Shown here: piece by piece, positions 1 through 9,941 of the stretch
Layout of the letters: each line of letters starts with the position of its first letter
How positions within the stretch are numbered: position 1 is the first letter of the stretch
NCBI GenBank assembly: GCA_949358305.1
Contig: OX442315.1
Location: forward strand, 5,793,875 to 5,853,874
Direction of reading: 5' to 3'
DNA length: 60,000 nucleotides
Source of the DNA: Strigamia acuminata
Taxonomy: Eukaryota > Arthropoda > Chilopoda > Geophilomorpha > Linotaeniidae
The notes under the pieces: model-generated
What the model saw: only the letters and a program-made list of their open reading frames with translations
What the model was told of the DNA's origin: nothing
The model's database searches: none
Position numbers and translations under genes: made by a program

Positions 1-97
1 GCAAATAAAAATTGTACACGGGCACTTCCGTTTTGACCATCACCACGCGTAGTCACTCAATCCTTTCGCTCCTACACAATCTCAAAGAATCTCATCA
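1..97 (+). repeat. 5' LTR of the copia element (partial)
   Basis: The sequence is identical to positions 4447-4543 of the 3' LTR and ends in ATCTCATCA. The first 62 bp or so of this LTR lie before the window. Confidence 0.93.
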
Positions 98-111
98 GGT
101 TATGGGTCCAG
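98..111 (+). other. Copia primer-binding site, half-tRNA-iMet type
   Basis: GGTTATGGGTCCAG directly follows the LTR. It differs by one base from the Drosophila copia primer site, which pairs with the anticodon region of a cleaved initiator-Met tRNA and not with a tRNA 3' end. The one change is GGGCCC to GGGTCC. Confidence 0.75.
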
Positions 112-252
112 GGATGCTGTAAACTGTGCAAAATCATCTGTTTCGAACTTTGTAGCCAGGTTTGATCTGAGGAAATTCAGAATTTGAACAATCAAATTAA
201 TTGCGGAAATATTCGTGTTTGCCACGCGGTAATCATTTTTTGTGGACTAAAA

Positions 253-3200
253 ATGGCGGAATCGACGAACAATGGGCACCACTCAATGCACCTGAATCAA
301 ATCAAAAAGTTGGAGGGAATTTCAAACTTCAACAACTGGAAGTTTGCAATGGAGATGCAGCTAGTGAGAGAAGGGCTGTGGGAGTATGTGACTGAAACCA
401 AGGAGGATGAAAATAAAAGTCGCCTTGCATTGGCAACCATCGCGCTGGGCGTACGAGAACACATCTACCAAGAAGTGAGACGTTTCACAACGGCAAAAGG
501 AGCGTGGGACAATCTGGTAAAGCTCTACCAAGACAAGAGTTTGGGAAGCCAGGTATCGCTCCTAACGGACTTAATAAACGTGAAATATGGCGACTGCAAG
601 GACATGTCGGAATATATTGGCAAAAAGGTCACAATTGGCCAACAGCTAAACGATATGGACTATAAAGTTGATGACAAAATGATGGCATCAATGCTGTTAG
701 CCACACTTCCAGACGACTTCAAGCCAATGATAATGGCGATTGAAAACTGCGGCTCGGATATTACGGCCGAATATGTGAAGGTGAGGTTGCTGCAAGAAGC
801 GCAAAAACGTGAAAAAGACGTGACTAGTGCAGCTCTCAGTTCTAGCGTTGGAAACGAACGTTTTAAGCGCCGGGAAGGAAACGATAACTCTTATCAAATC
901 AAGTGCCATAGGTGTCACAAGCTTGGGCACAAACGAGCGGACTGTCGTGTAAAAATATCGAAAAATTCGGAGAAAAGTGCGGAAAAAAATGCGGAAAAAC
1001 CTGCCAACAAGTCGTATATTGCAACGGTCGTCTCAGTATCGGCGATGGTAACGAGATCATCACGTACAGACTGGATCATGGACTCTGGAGCGTCACGACA
1101 CATGTCGTCGCAACGTGAGCAGTTTGGAAATTTAAAAAACGTGCCCAAAATTGTGGTTAACACTGCAAATGGTGGAATACTCTACGGAGAACACACAGGG
1201 ACTGTTAAATTGACTGTATTGTTAAATGGAAAACCAGAAATGGTGGAATTCAGAGAAGTGTATTTTGTGCCTGGATTGGATGAAAATTTATTGTCGATTC
1301 GACAACTTGAAAAAAATGGCGCGGACATTCGATTTCGTAGAGGACGATGCGAGATAAGAAAGAATGGTGATTTAATGCTGGCCACCTCGTGTGACCATGA
1401 CGAGTTGTATCGATTGGACATTGTTGCGGCGGGCAAGAGCGGACGAGCCTTGAAATGTGCAACCTCTTCTCGCGACGTGGACAATGAACTTTGGCACCGA
1501 CGACTCGGACACCTGAGTGATGGTGGAATGAAAACTTTGCGCAACATGGTCAACGGTTTTAATATCTCAAATAAAGAACCGGATTCGATCAAAATTTGTG
1601 AGGCCTGTTTGAAAGGTAAGCAACATCGAATGCCTTTTCCGAAAGATAAAACGAGTCGATCGGGTGAAAAATTGGACCTTGTGCACTCTGACGTGTGCGG
1701 ACCAATGACGACTGCAACAATGGGCGGTGCGAGATACGTCTTAACGTTTATTGACGATCACTCGAGAAGGACATTCGTATATTTGTTGAAACACAAAAAT
1801 GAAGTTTTTGGGAAATTTAAAGAATTCAAGGCGCTCGTGGAGAAACAAACAGGGCAAAACATCAAGCGTTTTCGAACCGATAATGGCAAAGAATACGTCG
1901 GAAACGAATTTAAAGATTATATGGCACAAAATGGAATTGTGCACGAATTGACGGTGCCATACAATCCGGAACAAAATGGCGTCTCGGAAAGAACGAACAG
2001 GACGCTGGTGGAAAAGGCGAGATCAATGTTGAGGGACGCGTCGCTAGGCAACCAGTACTGGGGAGAAGCCATCGTAACAGCAACGTATTTAAAAAATCGG
2101 TCGCCAACAGCAGCAATTCGAGACATGACTCCAGAGGAAGTTTGGAGTGGTGAAATACCCAATATTGGTTTTTTGCGCACCTTCGGATGTGTTGCGCACT
2201 TTCACATTCCAAAAGAAAAACGCCGGAAATGGGGCGTAAAAAGTGAAAAATTGACTTTAATGGGATATTGCGAGACAACAAAGGGGTACCGACTGATTAA
2301 TACCACCACTCAGAAAATAACAATCTCACGTGACGTTGTGTTTGATGAAAGCACAAGCACCGGAAATGATACGAACTCTGACCAAATAAATGACCCTTTC
2401 TATGTTTTTGCAGAAATGATTCGATATGATGGCGAAATTTTGGCGCCTGTGGGCGGAAACGACAATGCCGCGCACGACGACGGGGAAACTGTTAAACTCG
2501 CTGTTCCCGATCAACACTGCAACAATACACAAGCAGTGGATGCGATCGAAAATGACGAAATTAATGTAATTGGCGCAAATGACGTGTTTGAGTCCGAGGA
2601 CGAGGATGACGGTGCAGTAGCAGACGAGCCCGCACCACAGCAATTGCGACGCAACCCACCACGCAACTGCGGACCTCCGAGGCGCCTGGCGGAACATTAT
2701 GCACTCTACACAGCGATGGAGCAGGCCGGGGACGTTCCAGATTCATACAGCGAAGCTATGCAACGCCCTGACTCAGAAGAGTGGAAACAGGCGGTAAAGG
2801 AGGAACTGGACTCGATGGACAAATGCAAGACGTGGGAACTTGCTGACCTGCCACCAGGACGAAAACCGATTTCCTGTCGCTGGGTCTTTAGAATCAAACG
2901 AACGGCAGATGAAACTGTGGAGCGGTACAAAGCTCGCTTAGTAGCACGTGGCTGCTCCCAGATCAACGGTATAGACTATGACGAAACGTTCTCACCAGTG
3001 GTCAAATATACAACTTTGCGGTTGCTTTTGGCGATGGCAGCCGCAAACGGGTGGGAAATAGACCAAATGGATGCAATGACGGCTTTTCTTCACGGCGAAT
3101 TAAAGGAAGAAATCTACATGCAACAACCGGAGGGACTTGACAAACAGCCTGGAAAAATAAAATACTGTCGCTTGAAAAAGGCGATATATGGACTGAAACA

Positions 3201-4305
3201 GGCCGGGCGTGCCTGGTACGAGCTCCTCGACCGGGGCTTGTTGGACATCGGTTTGGTTCGCTGTGATTTCGACAGTTGTGTTTACATTGTGCGTGAAGAA
3301 AAAGGGATTGTCATTGTTGCAGTCTACGTTGACGACTTACTCATTTTCTCGAGTGTGACGGCGCTCAAAAATCGAATCAAAGCCAGTTTATGTTTAAAAT
3401 TTGAAATGAAGGACTTTGGACAGGCCCATTACTGCCTCGGAATTAAATTTATACGAGACTGGAAACGAGGGACGATTAGTCTAGACCAATCAAATTACAT
3501 CATTAAGGTGATAAAACGTTTTGGCATGGAAAACAGCACGATTGTTGCCACACCAACGGATCCAAATGGAAAACTGACAAACGAAATGGCACCTAAGACC
3601 ACTCAAGAAAGGGACGAAATGAGTAGAGTCCCATATCAAGAAGCTGTCGGGAGCCTGCTGTATGCTGCACAGGCGACAAGGCCCGACATTGCGCAAGCAG
3701 TGGGAGTAGTAAGCAGATACAACTCCAACTTTGGGTCAGCCCACTGGACTGCAGTCAAACGCATCCTACGATATCTAAAAGGGACGATTAATACCAAACT
3801 GGTATACGGGAATTTAAAAAACTCAACTTTAGTCGGCTACACAGATGCTGACCATGCCGGATGTCTGGATACAAGACGGTCAACCACAGGATACGTCTAC
3901 ACGATAGCTGGCGGAGCGATTAGTTGGTCAAGCAAAAAACAACCAACGGTCGCGGAATCGACAACAGAGGCCGAATACATGTCGTTGTCAATGGCATCAA
4001 AGGAAGCAATATGGCTTAGACGGGCTATCCACGAATTGAAATTGGATCAAAACACCAGCCCAACTATTGTGCATTCTGACAACCAAGGCGCTCTAAATTT
4101 GTCAAAGAACACGGTATATCATTCCCGGACAAAGCACATTGACATAAAACATCACTTTGTTCGAGAAGTCATCAAAAACGGACACATTGTTGTAAAATTT
4201 GTCGGAACAGATGACATGATTGCGGATGTCCTAACTAAAGGACTTGCCAAGGAAAAACACCGATGGTGTGCGGGAAAAATGGGATTGTGTATCTCTGAAA
4301 AATAA
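253..4305 (+). CDS. Copia Gag-Pol polyprotein (1350 aa)
   Basis: One frame encodes all proteins needed for copia transposition. I chose the ATG at 253 (context AAAATGG) because the open frame upstream has no ATG. In order: a gag region with a UBN2-like start (FNNWKFAMEMQL, about residues 25-36); a CCHC zinc knuckle CHRCHKLGHKRADC near 218; an aspartic protease DSGA near 277; the H-H-C-C pre-integrase module starting LWHRRLGH near 412 and ending CEACLKGKQ; an integrase core with D (HSDVCGP, about 480), D (RTDNGKEY) and E (NPEQNGVSER); a reverse transcriptase with catalytic YVDD near 1026; and RNase H with TDADHAG, AESTTEAEY and HSDNQGALN. There are no stops or frameshifts, so the copy may be active. 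Length is usual for the family. Confidence 0.96.
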   Translation: MAESTNNGHHSMHLNQIKKLEGISNFNNWKFAMEMQLVREGLWEYVTETKEDENKSRLALATIALGVREHIYQEVRRFTTAKGAWDNLVKLYQDKSLGSQVSLLTDLINVKYGDCKDMSEYIGKKVTIGQQLNDMDYKVDDKMMASMLLATLPDDFKPMIMAIENCGSDITAEYVKVRLLQEAQKREKDVTSAALSSSVGNERFKRREGNDNSYQIKCHRCHKLGHKRADCRVKISKNSEKSAEKNAEKPANKSYIATVVSVSAMVTRSSRTDWIMDSGASRHMSSQREQFGNLKNVPKIVVNTANGGILYGEHTGTVKLTVLLNGKPEMVEFREVYFVPGLDENLLSIRQLEKNGADIRFRRGRCEIRKNGDLMLATSCDHDELYRLDIVAAGKSGRALKCATSSRDVDNELWHRRLGHLSDGGMKTLRNMVNGFNISNKEPDSIKICEACLKGKQHRMPFPKDKTSRSGEKLDLVHSDVCGPMTTATMGGARYVLTFIDDHSRRTFVYLLKHKNEVFGKFKEFKALVEKQTGQNIKRFRTDNGKEYVGNEFKDYMAQNGIVHELTVPYNPEQNGVSERTNRTLVEKARSMLRDASLGNQYWGEAIVTATYLKNRSPTAAIRDMTPEEVWSGEIPNIGFLRTFGCVAHFHIPKEKRRKWGVKSEKLTLMGYCETTKGYRLINTTTQKITISRDVVFDESTSTGNDTNSDQINDPFYVFAEMIRYDGEILAPVGGNDNAAHDDGETVKLAVPDQHCNNTQAVDAIENDEINVIGANDVFESEDEDDGAVADEPAPQQLRRNPPRNCGPPRRLAEHYALYTAMEQAGDVPDSYSEAMQRPDSEEWKQAVKEELDSMDKCKTWELADLPPGRKPISCRWVFRIKRTADETVERYKARLVARGCSQINGIDYDETFSPVVKYTTLRLLLAMAAANGWEIDQMDAMTAFLHGELKEEIYMQQPEGLDKQPGKIKYCRLKKAIYGLKQAGRAWYELLDRGLLDIGLVRCDFDSCVYIVREEKGIVIVAVYVDDLLIFSSVTALKNRIKASLCLKFEMKDFGQAHYCLGIKFIRDWKRGTISLDQSNYIIKVIKRFGMENSTIVATPTDPNGKLTNEMAPKTTQERDEMSRVPYQEAVGSLLYAAQATRPDIAQAVGVVSRYNSNFGSAHWTAVKRILRYLKGTINTKLVYGNLKNSTLVGYTDADHAGCLDTRRSTTGYVYTIAGGAISWSSKKQPTVAESTTEAEYMSLSMASKEAIWLRRAIHELKLDQNTSPTIVHSDNQGALNLSKNTVYHSRTKHIDIKHHFVREVIKNGHIVVKFVGTDDMIADVLTKGLAKEKHRWCAGKMGLCISEK

Positions 4306-4374
4306 TTTTATCTTGCATGCCATTTTTTAAACCTTTTTTTATTTTTGTATAAGTGTTTTTTTATGTGTCACCAC

Positions 4375-4384
4375 AGAGTGGGAG
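4375..4384 (+). other. Copia polypurine tract
   Basis: AGAGTGGGAG lies immediately before the 3' LTR and would prime plus-strand synthesis. Its position and composition fit. Confidence 0.7.
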
Positions 4385-4543
4385 TATTGAGATATTCTGT
4401 GTCATCACATGCTTGTAGCGCCACCTGGCGCCTACGGTCATTTTATGCAAATAAAAATTGTACACGGGCACTTCCGTTTTGACCATCACCACGCGTAGTC
4501 ACTCAATCCTTTCGCTCCTACACAATCTCAAAGAATCTCATCA
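4385..4543 (+). repeat. 3' LTR of the copia element (159 bp)
   Basis: The LTR runs from TATTGAGAT to ATCTCATCA. The boundaries were set by comparison with the solo LTR at 28648-28806, which has the same length and a clean 5-bp target duplication. It contains AATAAA at 4450-4455. Confidence 0.88.
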
Positions 4544-4575
4544 CTCTTTATTTTCAAATACAAAAGAATAACTCA

Positions 4576-5535
4576 TCAGTCGCCATCGTCGTCGTCATCG
4601 TCGTCACCAAGAAAAAATAGCAGCTTCAGGTTTACCCCGTGTCTTTCGGCAGTTTTCTCGATCACACCAGCGTCGAAATGCTGTCTTCTGGTCTCATCAA
4701 TGCGCAATTCAACCAGAGATTTGATTTTGCAAAGATCCTCAATTGCCGACGGTCTCAACAAATTACAGAAATAAACTTTCAAACTTCGGAGCTTCTTCTT
4801 CGCCATCACTTGGGCGTGTTCCCGAGCAATTCTATTGCTGAAACCGCAGCATCTGCGAAGCCTAAGTTCCTCCAAATTGGGACACGCGTCTAATATCTCC
4901 AACAAATGACCGCAAGAAACCCAAGTGTCGTTTTGGTCGTCCAAATCGAATTCCAGCAAATTATCAAAATGAAAATTACGCAAACTAAGCTCGCCAAATA
5001 CGTCATTTTTCTCCTCAAAATCCACATCCACATGCTAAATCTTGCTAAATTTCTAAATCTCATCACAAGTCTTCGCTGCTGTCCGTTCAGAAATGGCGCG
5101 ACATCCCACGCTTGTCGCCTGCGAATTCCGTCGTCCCAAAAATCCTCCAAACTCGTCAGCATTTCGTCGCGAACAGTATAAGCTAAATCGGACCGTCTGT
5201 TATTGATAATTATGCAATAATTTCACGAATCCAAGCGTAACTTACGTAGTTTATCGAAATAAGTGATCAGTGCTGGACTGGCCCGGCGGGCTACCGGGAG
5301 TTTCCCGGTGGCCCGTGGCCGCTGTGGCCTGTCGCGGCCTGCTGTAGCCTGTCCCGACTTCATTAATTGTGGCCCGGACACCCAGATTTCCCGGTAATAA
5401 ATTTGTTCCCAGTCCAGCCCTGTAAGTGATTAATTGCAGCGTGTTTTTCATTTGAACGTCGTCCATTACCTCAATGTTCCATTGAATCATACAGCCGAAA
5501 AGAATTTTAATAGCCATGTCCGTTAATGTCTGCAT
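4576..5535 (-). pseudogene. LRR family copy L1, broken by a MITE and an internal deletion
   Basis: Exon 1 runs from ATG at 5535 to a GTAAGT donor after 5246. It is 290 nt, which is exactly the 127 nt of L7 and L10 plus the 163 nt of MITE and target duplication. Exon 2 starts at 5182 after a GATTTAG acceptor and carries the family signature FWDDGIRRRQAWDVAPF. Near 5035 it fuses directly, and out of frame, to the C-terminal LRR part, so about 200 codons including intron 2 and the first half of exon 3 are missing. The end keeps CPNLEELRLRRCCGFSNRIA and an acidic tail of aspartates. The gene is almost certainly dead. Confidence 0.85.
5268..5422. mobile_element. hAT-type MITE (155 bp) in exon 1 of L1
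   Basis: The ends form an inverted repeat: CAGTGCTGGACTGG on the left and, read inward from the right, CAGGGCTGGACTGG, with one mismatch. ACCGGGA also recurs at matching depth inside both ends. TAAGTGAT is duplicated on both sides (5260-5267 and 5423-5430). An 8-bp duplication and CAG...CTG ends are typical of the hAT superfamily. There is no room for a transposase. The element is much more GC-rich than its surroundings. Confidence 0.88.
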
Positions 5536-5691
5536 TTTCGATTCTGCTCATGAAATTTTATACAGTAAGTAAATGAAATTTTGGTTTGGCCTAAAATTTT
5601 ATTTCTAAATTTCTGTTTCTGTTCAAATTCTGACACAAAATTTTTTTAAAAACTTTTTCAGCCTAATTTCCATAATGGAGTTCTAGATTTT

Positions 5692-5723
5692 CAACAGTAG
5701 TTACTGCAGCGACAGATAAACAA
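5692..5723 (-). promoter_or_regulatory. Conserved upstream block of LRR copies (L1)
   Basis: A block with core TTGCTGCAGTAAC preceded by GTTTATC (minus strand) lies about 160-190 bp before the ATG. Similar blocks occur upstream of L3, L5, L6, L7, L8, L10 and L12, so it probably marks the shared promoter or transcription start. The role is inferred from conservation only. Confidence 0.5.
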
Positions 5724-6019
5724 TAAACGGGTGAAAATAGGCCTAAACTCAGACATTTTGCTTTGGCTCAAGCGTGGTTTTCACACCTTCGTTCCTTTTC
5801 TTTCAACATCAACCGACTGAAATGAAGCAAAATTATCCAAACCACAACTTTTGGTGAAAAAGTTCAACAAAAAACTGGTATATAAACCCTTATTTCTTTA
5901 TTACTCCACGTTCTAATTCCTTTTCTTTCAGTTTTCATTACAAAGAATCGATTTCATGGCGGCACACGTCTCCTGACGACTCGTTAGACGTTATTTGTGC
6001 TTATTGTATTAAGATCTGC
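5724..6019. other. Intergenic spacer, no gene seen
   Basis: AT-rich sequence between the upstream block of L1 and relic L2. No open frame of interest, repeat array or RNA gene was recognised. Confidence 0.5.
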
Positions 6020-6420
6020 AGAATAACAAACTCCTGAGTTTCTTCTTCGCCATCAACTCGGAAAATTCGCGTCCTACTTTATTGCTAAAACCCTAATAAC
6101 ATGTTAATATGGTTTCAGCAATAAAGTAGCACGCGAGCTAAGTTTAAGCTTCTCCAGAGTTGGACACATGTCCAAATCCTGACCGGAAGAATACCAAACA
6201 TCTAATGGAGCGCCCATAGAAAATTCAATTAAAATCAAACACGTCATTTCTGTCATCTATGGGACACTCCCGCTCAATGGTGTCTTCATGTGAGCATACA
6301 AGTAGGCCGACGCCTTGAATTTCGTCAAACTATGCAGCATTTTGAAGGTGAAAACGTGCGAATAGATGCTGATTCTGCAAACTTTGGGACAGCACGGGGA
6401 TATTCAGCTCATGACCACCC
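6020..6420 (-). pseudogene. LRR family relic L2, heavily degraded
   Basis: Short stretches match the exon-3 core of intact copies. Examples are the segment for 'lacking A-E-L-A' after a CC-type LRR near 6045-6090, a CPNLEKL-like segment near 6150, the TKF motif at 6323-6332, and the KML segment at 6333-6350. Between them are deletions, stops and a fold-back duplication, and no exon remains complete. It is older than its neighbours. Confidence 0.6.
6067..6136. repeat. Fold-back inverted duplication in relic L2
   Basis: Two 26-bp arms (6067-6092 and 6111-6136) are inverted complements with two mismatches, separated by 18 bp. Only one arm corresponds to the family sequence, so the other was copied in inverted orientation. 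Confidence 0.75.
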
Positions 6421-6679
6421 ATTGACTCCCTTTGAAATCTTGTAACATGGTTATAGTGGAATTTTGTTGAATACTGACTAAACTTTTGAAATTCTGTTGA
6501 AATTGAAATTCTGCATTTGATTAAAAAATGATTCATAGACAAATATTGATTTCTGCATGATTTCAGACGAAATTCATAAAAAAGCTTTGTTCCAGACATG
6601 TTCGACAAGGCATATTCACTTTTCATTGTTAAATACAAAGAAATCGAATTAATGCAGACACGCAGCCTCTGACAACTCG
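6421..6679. other. Spacer downstream of L3
   Basis: AT-rich spacer. The part from about 6520 carries the block found after other LRR copies (attgatttctgcat, cagacatg, tttttcattgttaaatac). It is the probable 3' UTR of L3. Confidence 0.45.
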
Positions 6680-8031
6680 TTAGTCGCCATCATATTGCCA
6701 CCAAGCATCATCATCGCGGACGTCTAGAAGATTTAGTTTCAGGTCCACTCCGTGTTCTTTAGCCAATTGTTGCAGCGCTTCAATGTCAAAATGGCGTATT
6801 CTCGTCTCATCAATTTGCAAACTTACTTCTAACTTCTCTAAAGAATCGATTTTTATCAGATCCTCGATCCATCCCCGGCGGCCCCAATAAGTCGCACCCC
6901 TCAATGTACAGTCGTTTGAGTTTCTTCTGTCCGAAACCAAATGGCCACAACAACGAACGGACTAAAAAATCCGCAGCGGCACGGGCCACCGGGAAATACC
7001 CGGCATTCCGCGGGGCCGGTCGAGCACTTTTTTTCGCCATCTTGGCGGCCAACTCGTGCGCGGTTTTGTTACTGAAGCCGGAGCAAGATGTCAGAACGAG
7101 ACCATCCAGGTTGGGACACATGTCTAACACATCGAAAAAATATCCAGAGCTAACCCAAACATCGTTTTGATCCCACAGATAAAATTGCACCAAGTCATCA
7201 AACCGCAAATTGCGCCAACAAACTGGATCGAACGAATCATTTTCCTCCGCCATCACGTCCGTGACTTGACTGAGGTTGAGGCGCAAGTGGTCCAACTTTT
7301 TGAATTTCGTTAAACGCTGCAGCATTTTGACAGTGAAAACATTCGGACTTAGGCGAATTTCGAAAACCATAGGACACGTGAGCGCGGCTGTCTCCAGTTC
7401 CTCCTCAATGCCGCCGTGAGGGTGCGTCAAAAATAATTGGTCCACATTGTATTGCTGCGGTGGCGCGGCGATCGGCAGCAGCGCTTGGAGCATCTTGGAA
7501 TGGTCAGTGTCTGGGTCATATAATAATATATTTTTTGCCTAAAAATGCACTTTTCTATTAAAAAAGGCCATTTCTGAATACATAATATTCAGACTAAATT
7601 TTAGTAACGTAATTTAGACGGCTTTTGTCTTCAAGTGCCACCCACCACTGCGTGTGACTTAATTCTCTCTCTACTCACTGTCAACTTGGGACCACACACT
7701 CGAAGCAAAAAATACAAGTCAAAATTTGGACTCTGAAACTCCAACCGCAGCATTTTCTGCTTTTCGTATACAAACAGAGCGACGTCCCTCGCCTCTGGCC
7801 GGCGATCACCTTCGTCCCAAAACTCCAAGTTATTCAACTTGCACAGCATAACTTGACGAACACTCCAAGCTAAATCAAACAATTTGAGATTGATAATTAC
7901 GAAATAAATGCAGAAATCCGTGACACTCACGTAGTTTATCGAAATAAGCGATTACTCGCATCGTCTCTTTCATTTGAGTTTCAAAACTATCTAAAAAGAA
8001 TTTGAATAGCCAGGTCCGCTAATGTCTGCAT
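6680..8031 (-). pseudogene. LRR family copy L3, multiply broken
   Basis: Exon 1 (ATG at 8031, MQTLADLAIQILF) has lost the QWNVEEMDD segment and hits a stop. Exon 2 keeps FWDEGDRRPEARDVALF near 7800 and the VCGPKL end near 7690. Exon 3 lacks its first 130 or so codons and starts at about 7493 with LPIAAPPQQYN. Its LRR region is then open (CPNLDGLVLTSCSGFSNKTA) until about 6870. There a 4-bp insertion relative to paralogs (GGGGAT then GGATC before GAGGAT) shifts the frame, and the end EDLIKIDSLEKL...YDGD continues in another frame to 6680. Three independent lesions make this a pseudogene. Confidence 0.82.
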
Positions 8032-8095
8032 TTTTGATGTTATTCCGACTGAAAATTTTGGTTTGCTTCGTTTACATTCTGACTTTCTTAACTTG

Positions 8096-8130
8096 CAACA
8101 ATAGTCGCTGCAGCAACAGATAAACAAACG
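8096..8130 (-). promoter_or_regulatory. Conserved upstream block of LRR copies (L3)
   Basis: The same conserved block as at 5692-5723, about 65 bp before the exon-1 ATG. Here the core reads GCTGCAGCGACTATTG. Confidence 0.5.
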
Positions 8131-8692
8131 ATCAACCGGCTTAAATAATAAAATATGCGCAAAAGTAAACCAAAAAATACAATTAAAAATCCCAAAAATC
8201 AATAAATAAAAAACAAAAACCCCAAACGTAACGAAATTAAAACTGAAAATCATTTGAAAAACAATATATTAATATATATAAAACAATACACACCGGTACC
8301 TTTATTCTTTTTAAACAGACCCGAAAGAAGACCAAAAGCGAGGACTGAAACGACTCCATTGTTCCGGTAACCACGCGGACTCAGAAACGCTATCTTGGAC
8401 ACTCCGTTGTTCAACTTTCGCAAACTTATTACATCATTGCTTGTAAGGCATAAAGCCAGTCGGTACGGCGACTAAACATCGCACGATTCAACGCGTAATT
8501 CTTCGGTTTTAAAAAATATCGATGCGTGAGTTGTGTCATAAACAAGCTGGGAAATTAACTTGAATAAATTGTTTCCAATTTAGTGGGTTAACTTCTTGAT
8601 TTTTTTTCTTACGCTTTTCGGCAGCCGTAAGTTACCAAATTTTTCAATACAAAAAAATCGAATCAATTGCAGACACAGCCACTGACAACTCG
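8131..8692. other. Upstream region of L3, similar to that of L7
   Basis: Positions from about 8150 to 8380 resemble 32440-32620 upstream of L7: the shared runs ctttattctttttaaacaga, accaaaagcgaggact and gactccattg. This marks an old duplication of gene plus upstream DNA. From about 8400 to 8640 the sequence is unlike anything else here, and no gene was seen. Confidence 0.5.
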
Positions 8693-8917
8693 TTAGTCAT
8701 TGCCATCATTGCCACCGCCAAGAACATTCTCCGCAAGTGCAAAATAGGCCGGGTCTACAAATCCTATCTGCAGGATCACACCGTGTTTTTTAGCCACAAG
8801 CTGCAGTCTAGCAACGTCAAAATATTGCCTTCTCGTCTCATTAGCGTACAAAATCACTAATAACTCCTCCAAAGAATCGATTTTTAACAAATCCTCAATC
8901 CCCGACGGCCCCAACAA
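8693..8917 (-). pseudogene. LRR family fragment L4 (C-terminal end only)
   Basis: The last 74 codons of an exon 3, from LLGPSGIEDLLKIDSLEELL to GGGNDGND and a stop, are closest to L12. The fragment is cut at 8917 and joined to unrelated sequence with short GAGTAGCGC-like repeats. It has no start, exon 1 or exon 2. Confidence 0.8.
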
Positions 8918-9249
8918 GCGAGGTCGTAGGAGTTCGAGGAGAATAGCGCGGAGTAGCGCAGAGTAGCCAACATTCAGTAGGAGTTTTTGTGCGATATTGG
9001 ATGACGCGCAACCGGAAGTGCTGTAAAAGTGTCATGAATTGTCTTTTTTTACCCTTTGTTCCCTTGAATTTGTATTTGCGACCCCTAGAAATTACAATAA
9101 ATCTTGTTCTCATTTCAAAAAGACATGCTTTATTCGCTCATTCAGAAAACCTACGAAATCGTAATTATTCAGTATAATTTGGTCAAAATTAATGAAAATC
9201 GGTCTTATGAACTTTCAATTAATGCAGACATGCAGCCTCTGACAACTCG
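8918..9249. other. Spacer between L4 and L5, no gene seen
   Basis: 8920-8975 holds imperfect repeats of gagtagcgc. The remainder is AT-rich and includes the 3' spacer of L5 (gcagacatgcagcctctgacaa at its end, shortened here). No coding signal was found. Confidence 0.45.
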
Positions 9250-9941
9250 TTAGTCGCTTTCATTGCCGGAATCATCTTCAAGCATATCGTCTTGCGGGTC
9301 TAGAAATTCTTCTTCCATTTCCATTGGATCATCCGACGAATGTTCTAATTGTAGCTGTAAGTCCACGCTGTGTTTTACAGCCATTAGCCGTAACGCCCCA
9401 ACGTCGAAATGTTGTCTTCTTAACTCATCGACTTCCAAATTAACTTTCAGCTCCGTCAGGGAATCGATTTTTAAGAGATCTTTAATCCCCGACGGCCCCA
9501 ACAAATCGCATTCTCGAAATTCCAAAACTTCGAGCGTCTTCGCCATCATGGCGGCCAACTCGCGCGCAGTTTTGTTACTGAAGCTGGGACAACCCGAAAA
9601 AGAGAGTTTTGCCAGTTTGGGACACATGGCCAACAACTCGAACAAATAGCCAGAGGTAGTCCAACGATCGTTGTCATTGGAAAGGGAAAGTTCCACCAAT
9701 TTATCAAACCGGGAATCGCGCAAACTCACTCGATCAAATTCATCGTATCCCTCCGCTGTTTTCACTTCCGAGTCGTAACGCAGGTCCAAGGACAACGTGC
9801 TCAACTGCTGGAATTTCGTCGGTGCAAGCAGCATTTTTATTGTGAAAGTATACGGAGTGATGACAATTTGGTAAACTTTCGGACACGTGAGCACGGCAAT
9901 TAGCACCTCTTCTTCAATGGCGTCGCCCCAGAACTCCAACC
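9250..9941 (-). pseudogene. LRR family copy L5, C-terminal part of exon 3
   Basis: This is the second half of L5 exon 3, cut from the first half (22326-22720) by the 12.4-kb G1 element. It reads GDAIEEE, then the LRR segments CPKLAKLSFSGCPSFSNKTA and LRFRECDLLGPSGIKDLLK-like, and ends in an acidic tail. Removing G1 and one copy of the 4-bp target duplication gives an exon 3 of 1083 nt with no stop. With exons 1-2 at 27305-27643 the gene would encode about 473 aa. The insertion is therefore the only visible lesion in the coding part. Confidence 0.88.

Larger units (their letters stand above)
1..4543 (+). mobile_element. Ty1/copia LTR retrotransposon, apparently complete apart from the window edge
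   Basis: The window opens inside the 5' LTR. It is followed by a primer-binding site, one uninterrupted gag-pol frame, a purine tract and a complete 159-bp 3' LTR. The 97 bp of 5' LTR that can be seen match the 3' LTR base for base, so the insertion is recent. The domain order protease, integrase, reverse transcriptase, RNase H is that of Ty1/copia, not Ty3/gypsy. The right end lies 32 bp past the stop codon of LRR copy L1, just outside that gene. The left target duplication is outside the window. A solo LTR of the same family lies at 28648-28806. Confidence 0.95.

Noticed and set aside
9263-9649. A 128-aa serine-rich plus-strand frame opposite L5
   Set aside because: Equivalent antisense frames occur opposite several LRR copies; they are the complement of acidic and leucine-rich coding sequence.
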